A DNA stretch of 64,000 nt from Pseudomonas reactans (GTDB lineage: Bacteria; Pseudomonadota; Gammaproteobacteria; Pseudomonadales; Pseudomonadaceae). The stretch spans positions 466,807-530,806 of the forward strand of contig NZ_JACAPG010000002.1 of NCBI RefSeq assembly GCF_013385825.1, written 5' to 3'. Below, one piece after another: positions 13,619-22,984 of the stretch. A program made the translations under genes and the position numbers. The notes below the pieces were generated by a model. It was not told the DNA's origin. It did no database searches and was given only the letters and a program-made list of their open reading frames with translations. Numbering within the stretch: position 1 is the first letter of the stretch; each line of letters begins with the position of its first letter.

Positions 13619-14989
13619 TCACCGCGCCAACATAAACGTCTCATACTCCAAATCTTCCAGCGCCGACGACAACCGCGCCAGCCCCAGCAACACGCACACC
13701 AGCAACGACAGCGTAAACCCATACCCAAAGAAGCTAGGCCCCAGGTGCATGCTGAGCAGGGTCAGGGCGGCGTTGAGCACGGCGAACAGTACGCACAACT
13801 CCAGCACCACACGGCGTTTGTCGAGGTAGAAGAACACGTTGAGCAACGCCATGAATACTACTTGGATGCTCACGCCGATCAGGTCGATGTAGAACAGCGG
13901 CAAGTAGTAGCTGGAGATGCCGATCCACTCCAGCAGGCGCGGGGCGAAGAGGAACAGCAGCACCACGGTGAGGCCTTGGACCTTGCAGATTTCCAGCAGG
14001 CCCTGGCGGATGGAGAGGGTCATTTCGGTTTTCAGCGAGCCGATGTGCTGCAAGGTCTCGCCGTCGCGAATGGCGCGGAACAGGCGGTCGTACCATTCGG
14101 CGAAGTCGGTTTCGATGCGCACCAGGAATACGGCCATGCCGGGGATGATCGCCAGGTAGGCGATGAAGATCGGCATGTCGTAGAGGATGGAGGCGCGCAG
14201 CGGGCCGATGACCGCATTGGAGGTGCCGGGGTTGAACCAGAACAGGATTTTGTCGACCCAGATGCCGAAGTTGTAGAAGAACCCGGTCACCAACAGGCTG
14301 AGGAAGACGTTACGACGATTGAGGAAATCGAAGGCAATCATCTTCTCGGCGCGGTATTCGCGCAGGATGTCGTACAGGTACAGGAACAGCAGGCTGCCGT
14401 GCCCGATCAACAACGCCAGCAACAGGCCAGGCATTTTCAGGAAGCTAAGCAGGTAGGCGCTCGCCACCATCAGCGAGTAACCCACCACCATCACCAGCAG
14501 GATGCGGTTGTACTTTTTCATCCCCGAGAGAAAGATGATCACCAGCCACAGGTTGCACAGCACCACGAAGTTCGACAGCACCAGCACGCGGTAGATCAGC
14601 GGCTGATCGAACAGTACCGCCAGCACGATGATCCCCAGCACCCCGGCGCCGACCGTGACCATCAACAGGATACCCAGCAGGTTGGGCAGGATCTGCTCGT
14701 AGTTGTGCTCGAACAACTGGTCGGACACGAAGCGGGTAAAGAACAACTGCAGGCCGCCCGTGAGGATCAACGAGCTGGCCATCAGGTAGGTCACCGTGAC
14801 CAGGAACTGCCCCACCAGCGCGTTGGGCAACAGCAGCCCAAGGCTGATGATCCCCACCAGCATCACGCTGATGATCGACAGCACCCACGGGCCGGAGCTG
14901 ATCAGGCCCGCGTACACATAAGCGTGCAAGGTGGCGGTGTATGAGTCGCGCGAGAGGATCTTGCGCAGTTCGAAGCCAATGCCGGCCAT
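13619..14989 (-). CDS. pelG: Pel polysaccharide transporter PelG
   Basis: PelG is the polytopic inner-membrane protein that, with PelD, PelE and PelF, forms the Pel synthase/translocation complex. The 456-residue sequence has about 12 hydrophobic segments and the family start MAGIGFELRKILSRDSYT. Length equals that of the P. aeruginosa protein. Its ATG follows the pelF stop with no gap, so translation is coupled. It is the last pel gene in the operon. Confidence 0.93.
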   Translation of the reverse strand: MAGIGFELRKILSRDSYTATLHAYVYAGLISSGPWVLSIISVMLVGIISLGLLLPNALVGQFLVTVTYLMASSLILTGGLQLFFTRFVSDQLFEHNYEQILPNLLGILLMVTVGAGVLGIIVLAVLFDQPLIYRVLVLSNFVVLCNLWLVIIFLSGMKKYNRILLVMVVGYSLMVASAYLLSFLKMPGLLLALLIGHGSLLFLYLYDILREYRAEKMIAFDFLNRRNVFLSLLVTGFFYNFGIWVDKILFWFNPGTSNAVIGPLRASILYDMPIFIAYLAIIPGMAVFLVRIETDFAEWYDRLFRAIRDGETLQHIGSLKTEMTLSIRQGLLEICKVQGLTVVLLFLFAPRLLEWIGISSYYLPLFYIDLIGVSIQVVFMALLNVFFYLDKRRVVLELCVLFAVLNAALTLLSMHLGPSFFGYGFTLSLLVCVLLGLARLSSALEDLEYETFMLAR

Positions 14990-16504
14990 TTAACTGTTCT
15001 CCATGGCTGCCTGGTACAGGTCGCGGTAGCGCTGCAGCATCAAGGCTTCGGTGTAGTAACGGTTGACCCGCAGCAAGCCGGCGGCCTGTGCAGCCTTCCA
15101 GCGCTCGGGGCTACGCAGCAGTTCGAGGATGGCGGCGGACGTGGCCTGTGGGTCGGCAATCGCCACCACCTTGCCCGCCACGCCCAGGTCGCGGTCTTCG
15201 GCGCTGCCGCCTTCGATCAGTTCGCGGCATGAACCCACGTCGCTGCTGATCACCGGCGTACCGGCAGCCCAGGCTTCGAGGATCACCAAGGGTTGCGCCT
15301 CGCTGATCGAGGTCAGCACCATCAGGCCCAGCTTGGGCAAGATGTCCTGGATGCGCTGGAAGCCCAGGAAGTGCACTTTGCCTTCAAGCCCCAAGCTCGC
15401 CATCAAGCTGCGGCATTCGCTGACGTATTCCGGGTCTTCCTCTTCGGGGCCGACAATCCAGCCTTCGGCGTTCGGCATGGCACTGATCACACCACGCATG
15501 GCGCGCAGGAAGGTTTTCACATCCTTGATTGGCACCACGCGCCCGATCAAACCCACGACAGGCGCAATGCCCGGCTCACGGGTTTCCATGGCGCGGGACC
15601 ACTGCGACAGGTCGATGCCATTGGCGATCAACTCCGTACGGCTCGGGTCGGCACCATCCTTGATTTGGCGCTGACGGTTGCCGTCATACAAGGCAATGAT
15701 CTTGTCGGCGCTGTTGTAGGCCAGTTGGCCGATCCGTTCGAAGTAGCGCACCCACAGCGTGCGGATGTACCCCGAGCCTCCGTCGAGGCTGCGGTTGAGC
15801 GCCTGCCCGGAGGTTTCGGCAATCCACGTGGCCTGGGCCAGGTCGATCTTGCGCTCCTTGGTATAGATGCCGTGTTCGCTCAGCAGGTAAGTGCACTTCC
15901 AGCGATGCTTGAGGATGCAACCCAGCAGCCCGGCGTAACCGGTGGAGATCGAATGCAGCACGCGCGCCGGCGGCATCTTGCGCGAGGCTTCGGCGAGCAT
16001 CAGCAAGGGCGACTGCAACGAGCGCAGGGTCCAGAAATAGTTGACGAAAGAAGGGTCGGCGCAATGCTGGCGATAGCCTTCACTGAGGGTTTCCCAACTG
16101 GCCCGGCTGCGCAGTACATCATCCAGGGTCATGTGGCCCTCGGCGATGCAATTGAGCATGCGCTCCCCCAGCGCCCGCTCGGGCGGATCCGGGTGATGCA
16201 AAAAGCGATACAGGTCGGCCAGCTGCTGCGGGTCGGCATCGCGTGGCGTACCACGGGTGTCGGCGGGGTGCGTCGCGTCTTCGAGGAACATCTCTTCGAT
16301 GTGCAACACGTTCGCCGGCACTTCATAACGCCGCGAGGTATACGCCGAACGCTGACCACCGATGAACATCACCGAAAACGTCAGTTCCGGCAGGCCGAGG
16401 ATCATCTGGTGAATCCAGCTCGATACACCGCCGCGCACGTAAGGCCAGGTGCCTTCCAGCAGCAGGCAGATGTCGGCCGTCGGGGTGGCTTCCTTATGAT
16501 TCAT
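14990..16504 (-). CDS. pelF: Pel glycosyltransferase PelF
   Basis: PelF is a cytosolic GT4 family (GT-B fold) transferase that polymerises UDP-linked amino sugars into Pel. Visible features are the N-terminal DICLLLEGTWPYVRGGVSSW, characteristic of PelF, and the C-terminal nucleotide-sugar site: GLIGRVVPIKDVKTFL and EAQPLVILEAWAAGTPVISSDVG, with the E-x7-E pair. The 504 residues match family length. It overlaps pelE by 11 bases. Confidence 0.95.
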   Translation of the reverse strand: MNHKEATPTADICLLLEGTWPYVRGGVSSWIHQMILGLPELTFSVMFIGGQRSAYTSRRYEVPANVLHIEEMFLEDATHPADTRGTPRDADPQQLADLYRFLHHPDPPERALGERMLNCIAEGHMTLDDVLRSRASWETLSEGYRQHCADPSFVNYFWTLRSLQSPLLMLAEASRKMPPARVLHSISTGYAGLLGCILKHRWKCTYLLSEHGIYTKERKIDLAQATWIAETSGQALNRSLDGGSGYIRTLWVRYFERIGQLAYNSADKIIALYDGNRQRQIKDGADPSRTELIANGIDLSQWSRAMETREPGIAPVVGLIGRVVPIKDVKTFLRAMRGVISAMPNAEGWIVGPEEEDPEYVSECRSLMASLGLEGKVHFLGFQRIQDILPKLGLMVLTSISEAQPLVILEAWAAGTPVISSDVGSCRELIEGGSAEDRDLGVAGKVVAIADPQATSAAILELLRSPERWKAAQAAGLLRVNRYYTEALMLQRYRDLYQAAMENS

Positions 16505-17489
16505 TCCAGCTCCTCACCAACTCAGCAAAAGGTGGCCGCTGACGGGTTTTTTCCGGCAGGCTGGCGAGCAGTCCGGGGATCTCGTGATAGCGCCCCGCCT
16601 CGAACGCCAGTTCGGCATGAAAAGGCAGTAACTGAGCCGCACCCAGGCCGTTTCGCTCAGCCTCGTGCAAAAGGGCTTCAGCGCGCTCATTTTCACCGCG
16701 TTCCAGAGCAATACGGCCGGCCAGCAACAACAGCTCACCGCCCTCACCGGCCGCCAGGCCTTGCTCGGCATGTTCACTGGCTTGGCTCAGCACGTGCTCA
16801 AGCACACTGCCTTGGGCCAGGCCGAGGTAGGCCAGCTCCCAATACCAGCGCGCCAGCATGCTGTGCACCGGGCCGGCCGTGCGAGGGCTGACGCCCGCCA
16901 ACTGCTCCAAGGCCATCTGGATGTGCAGGTTGATGTCGCTTTCCTGCTTGTCGAGCATCGAGTACGCCAGCAGACGAACGTCATCACTGGGGTCACCCAA
17001 GGCCAGCTTGAGGATGGGCACTGCGTCCTTGCCCGGCATGCGGCGTGTCGCCAGCAGGGCGGCCAGCCGCTGATCGGGGTTGGGCGCGTGACGCAACACG
17101 TCCTGCAACCCCCCATCGGCGAAGATCGGCGTGCGCGTCTGAGCTTGCGCACGGAACGGCAGGCCCGGAATGCCGACCGATTGCCACGCTTGCTGGTCGC
17201 GTTTACGCGGCAAATACAGCGCCGGGAAAATCGACGCCACCACACCCAGGGTGCCGATCACCGGCACAAAGAACGCCAGGCTGAAAATGAACAACGGGCT
17301 CCACGGCAAGGGCGCCCGGTAGCGTGCCGGCAACAGCAACCAGACGGCGCCGCAGAGCATCAGGCAGGCCAATCCGTGGCTAAAGGTGAATACCAGCAAT
17401 TGGTGGACCTGCGGCGCATCGAGCCACAAACTGGCCCAACTGCCCGCCTCCAACAACACGGCGCCGCTAAACAGCCACTTGCTGATCAT
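16494..17489 (-). CDS. pelE: Pel synthase subunit PelE
   Basis: PelE is an inner-membrane protein with a cytosolic repeat domain that scaffolds the PelDEFG complex. The first 100 residues contain about three hydrophobic segments (LLVFTFSHGLACLMLCGAVW and LFIFSLAFFVPVIGTLGVVA are two). Residues 150-331 are helical repeats of TPR type (LAAGEGGELLLLAGRIALER and AEALLHEAERNGLGAAQLL). It overlaps pelD by 23 bases, matching the order seen in other Pseudomonas. Confidence 0.9.
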   Translation of the reverse strand: MISKWLFSGAVLLEAGSWASLWLDAPQVHQLLVFTFSHGLACLMLCGAVWLLLPARYRAPLPWSPLFIFSLAFFVPVIGTLGVVASIFPALYLPRKRDQQAWQSVGIPGLPFRAQAQTRTPIFADGGLQDVLRHAPNPDQRLAALLATRRMPGKDAVPILKLALGDPSDDVRLLAYSMLDKQESDINLHIQMALEQLAGVSPRTAGPVHSMLARWYWELAYLGLAQGSVLEHVLSQASEHAEQGLAAGEGGELLLLAGRIALERGENERAEALLHEAERNGLGAAQLLPFHAELAFEAGRYHEIPGLLASLPEKTRQRPPFAELVRSWNES

Positions 17490-18843
17490 TCAGGCCACAC
17501 TCGTTGTAAAGGAAGTTACGCAGCCCGTTGCGATCACAGCCAGGCTCCAGATTGAAAGGCATGACCCGTACACCCAGGCTGTCCAGATCCGTGTCGATGC
17601 CAAAATGTTCGTGCAGCAACAGGCCGATACGTGCGAGGTAGCCTTGGGTGCCTTCCGGGCTGGTCAACGGCAACAGCACCAGCAACAACGCGTGATCGCG
17701 GTTATTGCGCACCGGCAGGTGCAGGTCCAGGCCACGTTGGCTGCGCGCCATCAAGCGTGTCAGTTCGTCGTTGGCGCGTGTCATCTCGAACGCGAACAAC
17801 CCGGCAGGCAACGTGTGTTGTTCCACATCCACCAGTGACCGCTTGAGTTGCAACGAAAATTGCTGGGCGTCCGCATCGGGCAGGCGCAGCACTTGCGAAT
17901 CGCGGCGCAACAGGTCGGCAATGTGGCCAGCCAGCAGTGACAAGAGGCTCAGGGTGCGATCCTGGAACGCAAAGAACGGCATGTGCCGAACCGCCAGGAC
18001 CGCCAGCAGACGGCCTTCGGCATCGATCAACGGGATGCACGCCTGCAGCGAGGAAAACTGCGCGGCGTTGCCAGCGTCGATCAGTTCCTGACGCACGCTC
18101 ACCAGTTCGCCGCGCTCCAGGCACAGTTTGATCAAACCGTCATCGGTTTCCAGCGGCCCCATCACGCCGATCATCGCCAAGGCCTGGGGCAGTACGTTTT
18201 TCTCGCTGTCGTCGACGCGGTACAGGCCCGCCACACGTAGTGCACCGTATTGGCCGAGCATCGCCACGATCGGCTCGGCCAACTCGCTCAGTGCGTCGCC
18301 TTCGACCGGCATGCCACGCAGTTTTTCACGCAGGCCCAGCAACGAGCTGCGCAGGCTCTGGTCACTGCCGGCCACGCGTTGCTCCAGCAGGTCATGGGAC
18401 ACCCGCAGGATCTGGTGGGCGCGGGTGAACTCGTCGAGACGGTACTGACGGTATTCGTTAGCCATCTGCAGGCGCTCCAGGCGGCGCACCCACAGGTCGC
18501 GCACCTCGCCCACCAGCATCCCGCACACCAGCACACCGACGATGAACGACGGCTCAAGCTGGGTGTAACCTTCATGCCCGGTGTAGCGCAGGGCAAACAG
18601 CGCCGCCACCAGCAACACGGCGCTGAACAGGCCGCGCACAAAACCGTAACGCACACCCAACAGCAGCGGCGCCAGGATTGGCCAGGGGAAACCACCGTGC
18701 ATCTGCAACGGGTCTTCGGGAGTCAGCCAGAAGCCAAGACCAATGGCCAAGCCCGTCACCAATAGCGTTTCCAGCCAAGACACCGGCCCGCTGGCGCGAG
18801 GCGCCAGGCTGTAATCCATGTGTGGAGAATTCATTGCGTTCAC
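17467..18843 (-). CDS. pelD: c-di-GMP receptor PelD
   Basis: PelD switches Pel synthesis on when it binds c-di-GMP. Four N-terminal hydrophobic segments lie within residues 20-125, followed by a coiled segment, a GAF-like domain (about 160-315) and a degenerate GGDEF domain. The inhibitory-site motif RxxD is present as RGLD at residues 370-373, close to R367/D370 of P. aeruginosa PelD, so post-translational control by c-di-GMP should be kept. The start overlaps the pelC stop as ATGA. Confidence 0.93.
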   Translation of the reverse strand: MNAMNSPHMDYSLAPRASGPVSWLETLLVTGLAIGLGFWLTPEDPLQMHGGFPWPILAPLLLGVRYGFVRGLFSAVLLVAALFALRYTGHEGYTQLEPSFIVGVLVCGMLVGEVRDLWVRRLERLQMANEYRQYRLDEFTRAHQILRVSHDLLEQRVAGSDQSLRSSLLGLREKLRGMPVEGDALSELAEPIVAMLGQYGALRVAGLYRVDDSEKNVLPQALAMIGVMGPLETDDGLIKLCLERGELVSVRQELIDAGNAAQFSSLQACIPLIDAEGRLLAVLAVRHMPFFAFQDRTLSLLSLLAGHIADLLRRDSQVLRLPDADAQQFSLQLKRSLVDVEQHTLPAGLFAFEMTRANDELTRLMARSQRGLDLHLPVRNNRDHALLLVLLPLTSPEGTQGYLARIGLLLHEHFGIDTDLDSLGVRVMPFNLEPGCDRNGLRNFLYNECGLNDQQVAV

Positions 18844-19358
18844 TCGAATCGAAGGGCGCCAACCAATTTGTCGATTACCGTCTGAGCATTGCCCGCCAGG
18901 CTTTCACGGGACCAGCCGGCGCGCGCGCCGCTTTTGCTCCAGAGCACACGACCGCTGTTGGCTTCCAGCACGCGCAGGCTGATGCCCACCGCTGGCTCGC
19001 CGTCCAGGCCGTTCTTGTACTGCCACTCTTCGACGCTGCCGGCGACGACGTAATCGAGCTTCTGCTCACGGGCCCATTCCAGGGCACCGGTGAGGCGCTC
19101 ATTGTCGTCCATCAGCGCCTGTTCGCCCTGGGTGCTGGTTGGGTAGACCCGAGGTTGCAGGCCGTGGCTGCTGAGTACGCTGAGCAGGATCTGCTCGCTG
19201 CGCTCACCCGCCTGCGGGGTCTGCGAATAGTTGATCATCGGCACGATGCCCCACTGCGCATTACGCGGCAGGTTCGGGCTGTTTTCACTGGTGAAGCTGG
19301 AGCAGCCGGCGACGAACAGGACTGTCAGAGCCAGGCTCAGGTTACGAATTGCTTGCAT
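18840..19358 (-). CDS. pelC: outer-membrane lipoprotein PelC
   Basis: A signal peptide ends in a lipobox (LFVAGC, Cys19). The mature protein of about 154 residues has the PelC pattern: ILLSVLSSHGLQPRVYP and YVVAGSVEEWQYKNGLDGEPAV, with a Trp near the C-terminus (VLWSKSGAR). In P. aeruginosa PelC forms a dodecameric ring beneath the PelB porin that guides the polymer out. Length and gene position agree. Confidence 0.92.
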   Translation of the reverse strand: MQAIRNLSLALTVLFVAGCSSFTSENSPNLPRNAQWGIVPMINYSQTPQAGERSEQILLSVLSSHGLQPRVYPTSTQGEQALMDDNERLTGALEWAREQKLDYVVAGSVEEWQYKNGLDGEPAVGISLRVLEANSGRVLWSKSGARAGWSRESLAGNAQTVIDKLVGALRFE

Positions 19359-19384
19359 AGGTTTTTCTCCCGTAGATTCTGTAA

Positions 19385-22300
19385 TCAGCGCCCGAAACGC
19401 ACGCCGTAGCTCATACCCACTGTGCCGCCGGACTTGCCATCCCCGCCCTGTGGCGCAGATTGGTAGCCGAAGGTGAGGGCCAGTTCGTCGTCACCCAGGA
19501 CTTCGAAGCCGACGCCGGTGTTGATGCCATAGTTGAAGGTTTGGTCGGTCCACTGCCAGCCCGCCGTCATGTCCACCAGCCAGGTGTATTGCGGCTTGCT
19601 GCGCACCAGCGCGCCAGGGATGCCGCGACGCCAGGACGTGCCGACGTAGAGTTGGCCGTAGCGGCTTTGCAGCAGATCGCCCGACGGGATGGTCTGCAAC
19701 TCGATCGGATCACCAGGCTCAGGCGGCGCGACATCAGGCACCCGAATCGGTCCTTTGAAATCGCTGGAGAGGTAATCCAGGTTGCGATCCTTCACGTTGT
19801 TCTTCTGGTAATCCACGCCACTGCGCACCGTCCAGTTAGGCCCGGCGAATTCCAGCGTGTGGTTAAGCTCCAGCTTCAGCGCATGACCATTGCCCAACGA
19901 GTCGCCGGCACGGGTCGAGAACGAGCGCTGTGCCACTTCCCAGCTCAATTGGTCCCGTGCCGTCAGGCCATGGCGACCGCCGACCCAGGCGCGGTCCTGT
20001 TGGCCGAAAGCACGCATCAGGCCGCTGTCGTCGCTCTTGCGATGCCAGTCCAGGCCGGTTTCGATCTGGTGGCTGTTGCCCAACTGCCACATGCGCGACA
20101 GGCCCAGGCCGTTACGGTCGTCGTCCTTACGCTGGCTGGTGTCGGCGAACAGCTTCCAGCTGCCGTTTTCCACCGAGCGCACCAAGGTCAGGGCCGCGTT
20201 GCTCTCGTCGCCGATGCGCGAGGAGATGACGTCGTCGCCTTTATAGTTGCCGTGCTCCATCTCGACATCGGCGTACCAGTTGTCACCCAGGTTGTGGGCG
20301 ATTTCCAGGCGCGGCGAGTCAAACGACAAGCCACCGAAGTCCTGTTTCTGATACGACAGCAAGGCACCTTGCGGGGTGGCTTCGTGGATCTCCACCGCTT
20401 GGCGACGCAGTTGCTCGTTTACCGAATCCTGCTGGTCGTCGCCCAGTGCAGACAGGCTGGTTTCCAGGGCCTCGTTGGTACGGCCCAAACGGCTGAGCGC
20501 TTGTGCACGCTGCGCCGGGTTCAGGTCGCTGCTGGCCAACAGGGTTTCGACCTGGGCTTTATTACGGCTGCGCAAGGCTTCCTGGATCTGCTCGTAACGG
20601 TCGACCTTGAGGCCCTGGGTACGCGCCCAGGCCAGCCAGTCGTCTTTCTGCGCTTGCTGGTTGGTCGCATCCAGGCGGGCCAGCAGACGTTCGAACCACA
20701 GCTGTTTCATCGCTGGCGAACCGTCTTTCCACTTCAGCAGTGCTTGCTGGGCCTTTTGCGGCGAGTAGCTGCTCGACATCAAGCGCAGCCAGATCGCATA
20801 GCGCTGGGACGAGGGTTGCAGGTTCTCGGCTTCGGGGCTGCGCAGCAACTTCAAGCGCAGGCGCTGGGCAGCGTCCTGGTAGCCGGACGTTTCCAGTGCG
20901 TCGGCATACGCCGCCTGCACCAGCCAGTCGTTCGGGCTGAGCTTGAGGTACAGGCGATACCAGGCCAACGCCTCGGCATCGCGCCCCAATAGCTGGCTGG
21001 CACTGGCGAACGGCAGCCAGAGCAGACGGTCTTCCCGTGCATAGGCACGCCACTTGGTCAGCAGAGGTTTGAGCTTTGCCGTGTCGGCCTGGTCGACGTA
21101 CAGCCAGGTCAAGCGCTCGCGGAACAGGTTGTCATCCGGGTAGCGCGACAGGCCCAACAGATAGAGACGCTCGGCCTCGGCAGTGTCGCCCTGCTCCACC
21201 GCCAAGGCTCCGCGTACTGCCAGGACCTGGGCCTGCTCGTAGGCCGCCGGGTATTTCTTGGCGTCTTCCAACAGGGCCACGACCTGATCCCACTCCTGCA
21301 GCTCCTGGGCCAGTTGCAACGCCTCGACCAACCGTTGCGGGTCCTGGGCGCGGTGCCAACTGTCGACCATCAACTTCAAGGCGCGCTGGGGATCGCTGGT
21401 GCGATACAGGGTGATCAACTGGCTTTCGTCGCCACTGGTCAGCTTGCCGTTGAGGGACAGCAGCTTTTCCAGGGAGACGCGCAAGTCTTCGTCGCGTTCC
21501 AGGTCCCAAGCGAGCGCCGCACGGGTGCGCCAGTACTCAGGGTCATCGATGGAGGCGTCGTCCGACTTCACCACTTCCCAGGCCGCTTGCTCATCAAACA
21601 GCTTCATTTCCGTACTGGCCCAATCGACCAATTCGGCGGTGGTCAGCTTGTAGCGTTTGGCATAGTCCTTGTAGAGCTTGCCTTTGGCCGCGAACTGCCC
21701 GGTGTTTTCCAGGTTCTGCAACAAGCGCGTCCAGGCCAGGCGATGGGCCGGGTACTTGCGCAGGTAAGCGCGCAACCAGGATTCGGCTTCAGCGGGAGTG
21801 CCGCGTGACTCATGACCGTAGATCAACGCATCCAGTTCGATATCCGTGAGCGGGCGCTGCTGCATGATTTCAGCAAGCAGCGGAATCGAGCGGGCAAAGT
21901 CGAATTGCAGGCTGGCGAGGCGCCAGGCGTGCTCGCGGACTTTCGGGTCTTCCTTGAGTTTGAGCAAGCGAATCCAGTAGTCCAGCGCGGCCTCGTTGTC
22001 GCCGCGCCATTCACCGAGCTTGGCCATTTGCTCCAGCAACGCGGTGTCATCCGGGTAATCGACCACCAGCTCCTGACCGGTTTCCCACGCACCCGCCAGG
22101 TCATTGATAGACAGGCGCACCTGGAATTCCTTGACCAGGATTTTGCGGTTGTCAGGCTCCAGGTCATGCCACTGCTGGAGCACCCGCTGGGCCAAGTCGA
22201 ACTGCTTGGTTGCAACGGCGATATCCACGCCTTGCTCCAGCCACGCTACGTCGGTTTGCGGGTTCTTCAGTTGGGGCAACTCGTCAGCCAGCACTTGCGC

Positions 22301-22984
22301 GGCCTGCTCGTCACGTCCGGCCGAGAGCAGGCTGTTGAACGCGAGTTGCGCATACTCACGCTGCTCACTCGGCTGTCGGGCGTCGCGCTTGAGTTGCAGA
22401 TAGATGTCTGCGGCGCGCGCAGGTTGCTCACCCGCCAGGTACCACTGTGCGGCTGATTTGAGCGCATCGGTATGTTGCGCCGGATCACGCCCTGCGATCT
22501 CTTCAAACACCGTGGCGGCAAATGCCGGCGCCTGCAGGTTCAGCGCCAGCTTCGCCAGGTTTTGCAGTTGGGCCACCGGCAGCTTGCGATGGTCGAAGCT
22601 TTGCAGACGCTCGACCAACGCCTGTTGCGCGATCAGGTCGTTGCCACTGGCCGCGATCAGCGCATCCAGTTCCAGGCGATAGTAGGCCTGGATTTCCGGC
22701 TGTGGCTTGGGCCAAGCATCCACGTGTTGACGCGCTTTGGTGTAGTCACCGAGGCGAATCAGCAAATCGACCAGTTGCAAACGCAAGCGATCGTCGTCCG
22801 GGTGCGCCGTCAGCAACAGCTCGGCATAGTTAGCCGACACGGCGTCGGGTTCACGCCCGTCCGGTTGAAATACTTCTTCACGCTGGAAGGTCGCCCACAG
22901 CAGGCCGCCCACGGCCACCGCGACCACTGCCAGTGCCCATGGATTGAGCAGGCGGCTGCTTTTAGTTGCAGAGGAGTTGACCAT
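19385..22984 (-). CDS. pelB: Pel export porin PelB
   Basis: The 1199-residue protein has an N-terminal membrane anchor (about residues 16-32). A long array of TPR-type helical repeats runs to about residue 850. A C-terminal 16-strand-type beta barrel follows and ends in MSYGVRFGR, with a terminal aromatic/Arg signature. It carries deacetylated Pel across the outer membrane and its repeats hold PelA in the periplasm. Length is nearly that of P. aeruginosa PelB (1193). It overlaps pelA by 23 bases. Confidence 0.93.
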   Translation of the reverse strand: MVNSSATKSSRLLNPWALAVVAVAVGGLLWATFQREEVFQPDGREPDAVSANYAELLLTAHPDDDRLRLQLVDLLIRLGDYTKARQHVDAWPKPQPEIQAYYRLELDALIAASGNDLIAQQALVERLQSFDHRKLPVAQLQNLAKLALNLQAPAFAATVFEEIAGRDPAQHTDALKSAAQWYLAGEQPARAADIYLQLKRDARQPSEQREYAQLAFNSLLSAGRDEQAAQVLADELPQLKNPQTDVAWLEQGVDIAVATKQFDLAQRVLQQWHDLEPDNRKILVKEFQVRLSINDLAGAWETGQELVVDYPDDTALLEQMAKLGEWRGDNEAALDYWIRLLKLKEDPKVREHAWRLASLQFDFARSIPLLAEIMQQRPLTDIELDALIYGHESRGTPAEAESWLRAYLRKYPAHRLAWTRLLQNLENTGQFAAKGKLYKDYAKRYKLTTAELVDWASTEMKLFDEQAAWEVVKSDDASIDDPEYWRTRAALAWDLERDEDLRVSLEKLLSLNGKLTSGDESQLITLYRTSDPQRALKLMVDSWHRAQDPQRLVEALQLAQELQEWDQVVALLEDAKKYPAAYEQAQVLAVRGALAVEQGDTAEAERLYLLGLSRYPDDNLFRERLTWLYVDQADTAKLKPLLTKWRAYAREDRLLWLPFASASQLLGRDAEALAWYRLYLKLSPNDWLVQAAYADALETSGYQDAAQRLRLKLLRSPEAENLQPSSQRYAIWLRLMSSSYSPQKAQQALLKWKDGSPAMKQLWFERLLARLDATNQQAQKDDWLAWARTQGLKVDRYEQIQEALRSRNKAQVETLLASSDLNPAQRAQALSRLGRTNEALETSLSALGDDQQDSVNEQLRRQAVEIHEATPQGALLSYQKQDFGGLSFDSPRLEIAHNLGDNWYADVEMEHGNYKGDDVISSRIGDESNAALTLVRSVENGSWKLFADTSQRKDDDRNGLGLSRMWQLGNSHQIETGLDWHRKSDDSGLMRAFGQQDRAWVGGRHGLTARDQLSWEVAQRSFSTRAGDSLGNGHALKLELNHTLEFAGPNWTVRSGVDYQKNNVKDRNLDYLSSDFKGPIRVPDVAPPEPGDPIELQTIPSGDLLQSRYGQLYVGTSWRRGIPGALVRSKPQYTWLVDMTAGWQWTDQTFNYGINTGVGFEVLGDDELALTFGYQSAPQGGDGKSGGTVGMSYGVRFGR